Origin: Kiritimatiellales bacterium
Lineage (GTDB): Bacteria; Verrucomicrobiota; Kiritimatiellia; Kiritimatiellales; Pontiellaceae
Direction of reading: 5' to 3'
Length of the DNA: 9,101 bases
Assembly (NCBI GenBank): GCA_013042165.1
Contig: JABDQT010000271.1
Location: 1-9,101, forward strand
Below the pieces are notes generated by a model. That model was not told the DNA's origin, did no database searches, and was given only the letters and a program-made list of their open reading frames with translations. Positions 5,393 through 9,101 of this stretch are shown here, piece after piece. A program made the position numbers and the translations under genes. Within the stretch, counting starts at the first letter, position 1; each line of letters begins with the position of its first letter.

Positions 5393-7039
5393 ATGATACA
5401 TTGGTTGAAAAATAATGATGCATTGGGAACCACAAACCGCGGTGTGCCGTGCGAGTCAGGGTTATGCACGCTCTGCCGGGCCGACTGCAAGGGCAAATGC
5501 GAAACGTGGATGTCGAGCCTGGTGGGGCGCAAGCTGCTCTATCCGCGCGACTTTCCACTGACTACTGCGGGCTCGGCGAATGTAACCTCACTCGGTGTCG
5601 GCTACCAATCGCTGCGCATTCATGGCTATGCCTATGGTGCGCATGGGCTCGATGAAGGGCTCAGCAACGATCCCGACGACTGCATCTTTCCGAACGTTAA
5701 TGTGGGGACCGAATTCGGCAGCACAATCAAGACCAAGTGCCGCGTGCCGATCATGACCGGTGCACTGGGTTCCACCTTCATCGCGGCGCACTATTGGGAT
5801 TCGTTCGCGGTGGGTGCTGCCATTTGCGGTTTTCCGATTGTGGTGGGCGAAAACGTCGTGGGGGTCGACCGCGAATCAACCCTCGAAAAGGGCAACATCA
5901 CTAATGCCCCGGAACTGGACCGCCGTATCAACACCTTCCTGCGCTACTATGATGGATACGGTGCCATCATCGTCCAGATGAATGTCGAGGACACCCGCAA
6001 CGGTGTTGCCGAATATCTCGCCGAAAAATATGGGGATCAGATCATCATCGAGCTCAAGTGGGGGCAGGGGGCCAAGGATATCGGCGGCGAAATACAGGTG
6101 AAGTCGCTCGACTATGCCAAATTTCTCAAGGATCGCGGCTACGTGGTCGATCCCGATCCGACCGACCCGCATGTGCAGGAAGCCTTCAGAAACCACGCGG
6201 TGACTTCCTTCGCGCGGCACAGCCGCCTTGGTGGAACCAATCTCGATACGGCCGCACAGGTGCAGGAGGACTTCATGAATGCCGTCGCCTATCTGCGCAA
6301 GCTCGGGTTCAGCCGCATCTCGCTCAAGACCGGTGCCTATGGCATGGAGGCGCTGGCGATGTCGATCCGTCTGGCGGCCGATGCCAAACTCGACCTGCTG
6401 ACCATCGACGGCGCCGGCGGCGGCACCGGCATGAGCCCGTGGAACATGATGGACCACTGGGGGGTTCCTTCACTGCCTTTGCACGCCAAAGCCTATGAAT
6501 ACTGCAAAATGCTCGAAGACCAGAATATCGCCGTTCCGGATATTTCATTTGCCGGCGGCTTTGCACGTGAAGACCATATCTTCAAGGCACTGGCACTCGG
6601 CGCGCCATATGCCAAACTGGTTTGCATGGGCCGAGCGCCGATGATTCCAGGCTATCTTGGAAGCAATATCCAGGGCGTGTTCCAGCCCGAAAAACGCGAG
6701 GCGCTGCATGGCCACTGGGATGACCTGCCCGCTACGGTTACGGCCATCGGCACCTGGCCGGAAGAAATCTTTTCCGGATGGGAAGCCGTCAAGGCCAAGG
6801 TGGGTGCCGACGAAATGAAGAACGTACCGTTCGGTGCAGTGGCCATGTATGGCTATGCCGACAAGCTCGCATGCGGCCTTCAGCAGTTCATGGCGGGAGC
6901 ACGTAAATTTTCACTCCCGGAAATTTCGCGCGACGATCTCATGGCCGCCAACCGCGAAACGGCGGTCGAAACCGGAATTTCCTACATGACCGATGCGCTG
7001 AACGACAAAGCCGTCGAAATCATGAAAGGGAAATTTTAG
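5393..7039 (+). CDS. FMN-binding glutamate synthase-domain protein with N-terminal cysteine cluster
   Basis: The 548-residue protein matches the FMN-binding (central) domain of glutamate synthase. The clearest segments are SLKTGAYGMEALAMSI, the glycine loop IDGAGGGTGMSP (338-349) and AGGFAREDHIFKALALGAPYAKLV, the (beta/alpha)8 phosphate-binding end that holds FMN. The amidotransferase and GXGXG parts of full GltB are absent. The N-terminus has five cysteines, C20, C25, C28, C32 and C36 (C-x4-C-x2-C-x3-C-x3-C), suggesting an iron-sulfur cluster. The cysteines that bind the 3Fe-4S cluster in GltB just after the last FMN segment are not seen; only C411 remains, in VCMGRAPMIPG. Family members include single-domain glutamate synthases and N-methylglutamate synthase subunits. 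The substrate here is unknown, and no GltD-like partner is adjacent. GGGAGG (5382-5387) lies 5 bases before ATG. No signal peptide, so cytoplasmic. Confidence 0.88.
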   Translation: MIHWLKNNDALGTTNRGVPCESGLCTLCRADCKGKCETWMSSLVGRKLLYPRDFPLTTAGSANVTSLGVGYQSLRIHGYAYGAHGLDEGLSNDPDDCIFPNVNVGTEFGSTIKTKCRVPIMTGALGSTFIAAHYWDSFAVGAAICGFPIVVGENVVGVDRESTLEKGNITNAPELDRRINTFLRYYDGYGAIIVQMNVEDTRNGVAEYLAEKYGDQIIIELKWGQGAKDIGGEIQVKSLDYAKFLKDRGYVVDPDPTDPHVQEAFRNHAVTSFARHSRLGGTNLDTAAQVQEDFMNAVAYLRKLGFSRISLKTGAYGMEALAMSIRLAADAKLDLLTIDGAGGGTGMSPWNMMDHWGVPSLPLHAKAYEYCKMLEDQNIAVPDISFAGGFAREDHIFKALALGAPYAKLVCMGRAPMIPGYLGSNIQGVFQPEKREALHGHWDDLPATVTAIGTWPEEIFSGWEAVKAKVGADEMKNVPFGAVAMYGYADKLACGLQQFMAGARKFSLPEISRDDLMAANRETAVETGISYMTDALNDKAVEIMKGKF

Positions 7040-7049
7040 AGTATTTCTA

Positions 7050-7119
7050 TAGCCACAGACGAACACGGACATACACGGATTACTTTTCTTCGGTGTTCTT
7101 CTGTGTTTGTCCGTGGCTA
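7050..7119. repeat. Long imperfect palindrome with 10-base periodic arms
   Basis: Arms 7050-7079 and 7090-7119 are complementary at 23 of 30 positions around a 10-base T-rich centre. Each arm starts TAGCCAC and is built from three 10-base units beginning CAC (left: CACAGACGAA, CACGGACATA, CACGGATTAC). It lies between two convergent genes, 10 bases past the stop of the FMN protein and 40 bases past the stop of trpD. It may end transcription from both sides, although there is no clean T run after the stem. It looks like a full copy of a dispersed intergenic repeat. Confidence 0.75.
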
Positions 7120-7159
7120 CGGTTTTAATGAATTTGCTCTAAAGCAAAATTTAAACTGC

Positions 7160-8170
7160 TTATCCCTGCGACATCTCGGCAAGGCGTTCCAGTTTTTTGA
7201 GTGCCGCGCCCGATTCGATCGATTCAACGGCCATCGCCAGCCCGGCCTGCGGGGTATCGACCTTGCCGCTTGCCATGATGGCGAAGGCGGCGTTGAGTAG
7301 AACGATGTCGCGCTTCGGCCCCTTTTCACCATCAAGAATGGCGCGGGTGATGGCCGCATTTTCGGCGGGTTCACCGCCGACCAGATCCGTGCTGGCGGCC
7401 GTTGCGAGTCCGAGCCCCCCGGGCTGGACTTCGTAGGCTTCAATTTTCCCTTTGCGTATTTCCGTGACCATCGTGGTGGTCGTCGTGGTGAATTCGTCGA
7501 GACCGTCGTTGCCATGCACGATAAACTGGTGGTTCATCTCCAGCTGCGCACAGGCATCGGAAACAATCGGCACCAGCTCCGGTTTGAAGACGCCCATGAT
7601 GCCGTTCTTGACGCCGGCCGGATTACAGAGTGGTCCGAGAATATTGAAGATGCTCCAGACGCCTATTTCGCGGCGCGGTCCGACGACGTGTTTCATCGCC
7701 GGGTGCAGGCCAGGGGCAAACAGGAAGGCGATGCCCAGCTCTGCCAGACACTCCTCCATGCGTTGCGGCGTGTATTGAATATTAACCCCCAGCTCTGAAA
7801 GTACATTGGCACTGCCGCATTTGCTTGAAACGCCGTAAGAGCCATGTTTAGCGACCGTCACACCCGCTCCGGCAATCACAAAGGCGGCCGTGGTGGAAAT
7901 GTTGAAAGTATGCGCGCCGTCGCCCCCGGTGCCGACAATATCGACCGCGTTCGGATCGTCGCACTTGATCGGAGTGGCATTCGCGCGCATGACCTCGGCG
8001 CAGCCGGCAATGATTTCAGGTGTTTCACCGGTCAGCCGCAGGCCGGCAATGAAGGCCCCGATCTGTGCTTCGGTGGCTTCGCCCGACATAATGTCGGTCA
8101 TGGCCGCGGCGGCCTCCTCGCGCGAGAGGATTTCTTTGTTAATGAGTTTGGCGACGGCTGCTTTGATCAT
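7160..8170 (-). CDS. trpD: Anthranilate phosphoribosyltransferase
   Basis: The 336-residue protein joins anthranilate to phosphoribosyl pyrophosphate, the second step of tryptophan synthesis from chorismate. It has an all-alpha N-terminal region (about 1-70), the PRPP loop DIVGTGGDGAHTFNIST (77-93), the KHG loop (108-110) running into GVSSKCGSAN, a long conserved block FAPGLHPAMKHVVGPRREIGVWSIFNILGPLCNPA (151-185), and the acidic Mg site GLDE (223-226). The KHG loop reads KHGSYGVSSKCGSAN instead of the common KHGNR...GSAD form, a variant I associate with Bacteroidetes-type TrpD. Six threonines in a row follow the acidic site (228-233). ATG at 8170 is chosen because GGAG lies 7 bases upstream (8178-8181 as CTCC); a TTG 24 bases earlier has no ribosome binding site. 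No other trp gene is adjacent. Confidence 0.96.
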   Translation of the reverse strand: MIKAAVAKLINKEILSREEAAAAMTDIMSGEATEAQIGAFIAGLRLTGETPEIIAGCAEVMRANATPIKCDDPNAVDIVGTGGDGAHTFNISTTAAFVIAGAGVTVAKHGSYGVSSKCGSANVLSELGVNIQYTPQRMEECLAELGIAFLFAPGLHPAMKHVVGPRREIGVWSIFNILGPLCNPAGVKNGIMGVFKPELVPIVSDACAQLEMNHQFIVHGNDGLDEFTTTTTTMVTEIRKGKIEAYEVQPGGLGLATAASTDLVGGEPAENAAITRAILDGEKGPKRDIVLLNAAFAIMASGKVDTPQAGLAMAVESIESGAALKKLERLAEMSQG

Positions 8171-8186
8171 GGCTGTGCTCCAGTAT

Positions 8187-8205
8187 GTTTCCAATGGTTG
8201 GAAAC
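8187..8205. promoter_or_regulatory. Perfect 8-bp palindrome just upstream of the trpD ribosome binding site
   Basis: GTTTCCAA (8187-8194) and TTGGAAAC (8198-8205) are exact reverse complements around TGG. The element begins 5 bases beyond the trpD GGAG site and about 16 bases from the start codon. It could be an operator for a dimeric repressor or, in the mRNA, a hairpin that limits ribosome access. The sequence shows the symmetry; the role is inferred from position. Confidence 0.6.
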
Positions 8206-8311
8206 GATAGGAAATGGGATTGCCGAATGGAAGCCAACGTTTCCCTCATTTCAATTCGGGTAAACATTAGCTGCACCGGTTTTCTGTAGTGTTCATTTGT
8301 ATGGTGTAGTG

Positions 8312-8361
8312 GCCGCTTACCCTGGGGAAGCGGCGGGTTGTAGGTCCGGTCCCCCGACCGG
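8312..8361. repeat. Two GC-rich hairpins, first half of an intergenic hairpin array
   Basis: GCCGCTT (8312-8318) pairs perfectly with AAGCGGC (8328-8334) around a 9-base loop. CCGGTC (8346-8351) pairs with GACCGG (8356-8361) around CCCC, and six T residues follow at 8365-8370. TGTAG precedes both hairpins (8306-8310 in GTGTAGTGG, and 8339-8343). The second hairpin plus T run looks like a plus-strand terminator, but no plus-strand gene lies upstream, so a mobile or dispersed repeat is more likely. Confidence 0.6.
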
Positions 8362-8369
8362 GCGTTTTT

Positions 8370-8420
8370 TGTAGCCGCGATCCGTGATCGCGGAGGCGGG
8401 CTCAAGGAACCCGCCCTACA
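8370..8420. repeat. Compact three-way-junction repeat element
   Basis: The outer stem TGTAG (8370-8374) pairs with CTACA (8416-8420). Inside it sit two hairpins: CCGCGATC (8375-8382) with GATCGCGG (8386-8393) around CGT, and GGCGGG (8395-8400) with CCCGCC (8410-8415), extended by a TC/GA pair set after one mismatch. Only one base (A8394) separates the parts, so nearly every base of the 51-nt element is paired or in a small loop. Either strand would fold this way. No protein is encoded. It lies downstream of the rplT terminator. Confidence 0.8.
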
Positions 8421-8454
8421 CATTTTCTTGGTGGTAAAACATCTTCCCGAGCAC

Positions 8455-8483
8455 AAAAAAAGAGCGCCCGTCAGGACGCTCTT
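8455..8483 (-). terminator. Rho-independent terminator of rpmI-rplT
   Basis: On the minus strand a 10-bp stem (8474-8483 with 8460-8469, one G:U pair) closes a 4-base loop and is followed by a run of U residues (A tract 8455-8461 on the plus strand). It starts 21 bases past the rplT stop and is a textbook intrinsic terminator. Confidence 0.93.
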
Positions 8484-8504
8484 GGCGAAAAGCGGATCGC
8501 TGAT

Positions 8505-8861
8505 TTATGCGATCTTGGCTTTTGCGGTTTCAACCACCTTGGTGAATCCGGCCGGATCGTGAATGGCGATTTCGGACAGCATTTTGCGGTTGATGGTGAT
8601 ATCGGACTTGTTGAGTCCATCGATGAAGCGGCTGTAGCTGATGCCGTTCATACGGCAGGCGGCGTTGACGCGAACGATCCACAGGCGACGGAAGTCGCGT
8701 TTCTTGTGTTTGCGGTGCACATAGGCCATGGCCTGTGCGCGGTCGACGGCTTCGGTAGCCGTACGGAAAAGCTTGCTGCGTGCGCCGCGGAAACCCTTGG
8801 CGAGTTTCAGGCGGTTGTTTCTTCTGGCGCGGGACGCCGGTCCATTGGTTGCTCTTGGCAT
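8505..8861 (-). CDS. rplT: 50S ribosomal protein L20
   Basis: The 118-residue protein has the standard L20 length. It has the highly basic N-terminal extension that threads into 23S rRNA ([24 protein letters not shown]) and the conserved core [34 protein letters not shown] (about residues 50-83). L20 is essential for early 50S assembly and, in several bacteria, represses its own operon by binding the leader RNA. The ATG at 8861 is preceded by GGAG (8870-8873 as CTCC) with 8-base spacing. It lies 18 bases after the rpmI stop, so the two are one transcript, and it is followed by a strong terminator. L20 contacts L21, whose gene is also in this window. Confidence 0.98.
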   Translation of the reverse strand: MPRATNGPASRARRNNRLKLAKGFRGARSKLFRTATEAVDRAQAMAYVHRKHKKRDFRRLWIVRVNAACRMNGISYSRFIDGLNKSDITINRKMLSEIAIHDPAGFTKVVETAKAKIA

Positions 8862-8879
8862 GATTCAATCTCCAGCAAA

Positions 8880-9068
8880 TTAGATGTACGGGGTGATGCG
8901 CTTCATATCGGCCTGATCGACGATATCCTGACTGCGCAGTTTCCGTTTCTGTTTACGATTCTTGTTTGAAAGGATGTGGCTTCCACCCATGTGATTGCGC
9001 TTCAGCTTGCCGGTGCCGGTTTTGCTAAACCGTTTGGCAGCACACTTTTTTGTTTTCATTTTAGGCAT
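8880..9068 (-). CDS. rpmI: 50S ribosomal protein L35
   Basis: The 62-residue protein begins [24 protein letters not shown] and continues with [16 protein letters not shown], the L35 family pattern at its usual length. The chain is strongly basic, as expected for an rRNA-binding protein. The usual glycine in 'KSGAAKRF' is replaced by cysteine (KKCAAKRF). It is the first gene of the visible rpmI-rplT pair. In most bacteria infC (initiation factor IF3) precedes rpmI, and it would lie just beyond the window edge. The ribosome binding site is weak: only GGACGGTG-like sequence stands before the ATG (9066-9068), so translational coupling to an upstream gene is possible. Confidence 0.97.
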   Translation of the reverse strand: MPKMKTKKCAAKRFSKTGTGKLKRNHMGGSHILSNKNRKQKRKLRSQDIVDQADMKRITPYI

Positions 9069-9101
9069 GGTAACACCGTCCGTTTAATAAATTTAACCCT
9101 C

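Noticed and set aside
5388..5396. Two-codon mini-frame ATG CGA TGA overlapping the start of the FMN protein gene
   Set aside because: The ribosome binding site GGGAGG touches this ATG with no spacing, so initiation there is unlikely; ATG 5393 has proper spacing.
5876..6457. Minus-strand open frame of 193 codons opposite the FMN protein gene
   Set aside because: The opposite strand encodes the conserved FMN-binding core, so this is a shadow frame.
8303..8364. tRNA-like look of the stretch with TGGTGTAGTGG and two hairpins
   Set aside because: The would-be anticodon loop has 9 bases, no acceptor stem or T loop can be formed, and the hairpins fit a repeat array better.
8139..8456. Minus-strand open frame of 105 codons running into trpD
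   Set aside because: It crosses the hairpin repeats and overlaps the trpD start in another frame; its translation is repeat-derived and has no family resemblance.
9093..9101. Possible end of infC (GAG GGT TAA on the minus strand)
   Set aside because: Gene order makes infC likely just outside, but three codons cannot identify it and other stops occur in the same 33 bases.

Overview
This is a roughly 9.1 kb bacterial chromosomal window dominated by housekeeping genes with one large accessory gene. A large secreted FGly-type sulfatase, Bacteroidetes-like residues in TrpD, dense structured intergenic repeats and strong sigma70-like promoters suggest a member of the PVC superphylum, most likely a Kiritimatiellota/Pontiella-like marine organism. 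That assignment is an inference from gene style, not a measured phylogeny.

Layout. Positions 1-192 hold the 3' end of a plus-strand cupin-type sugar-phosphate isomerase (ManA-like). A minus-strand tRNA-Ala(GGC) follows, with a near-consensus promoter and its own terminator. Its promoter sits back to back with the promoter of the plus-strand pair rplU-rpmA (L21, L27), which ends at a good terminator. After a repeat-bearing gap comes the GTPase gene obgE, giving the widespread L21-L27-Obg ribosome-assembly cluster. obgE converges, almost without a gap, on a 943-residue minus-strand gene for a secreted protein that joins a complete DUF1566/Lcl-type module, two EF-hand loops and a sulfatase. A 253-base divergent region with a candidate promoter and an inverted repeat leads to a plus-strand gene for an FMN-binding glutamate-synthase-domain protein with an N-terminal cysteine cluster. 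Next come a long imperfect palindrome and the minus-strand gene trpD. A 334-base gap follows, full of hairpins (one a compact three-way junction). The window ends with minus-strand rplT and rpmI (L20, L35), whose usual partner infC would lie just outside.

How it fits together. rplU-rpmA-obgE and rpmI-rplT supply 50S ribosome parts and a 50S assembly GTPase. trpD is a lone tryptophan-pathway gene here. The sulfatase is an exported enzyme, probably for sulfated polysaccharides, and it needs a formylglycine-forming maturase encoded elsewhere.

The parts most worth a second look are the sulfatase architecture, the cysteine-rich FMN protein, and several repeat elements (1236-1263, 7050-7119, 8187-8205, 8312-8420). 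I see no CRISPR array, phage gene, transposase or obvious new multi-gene defence system.
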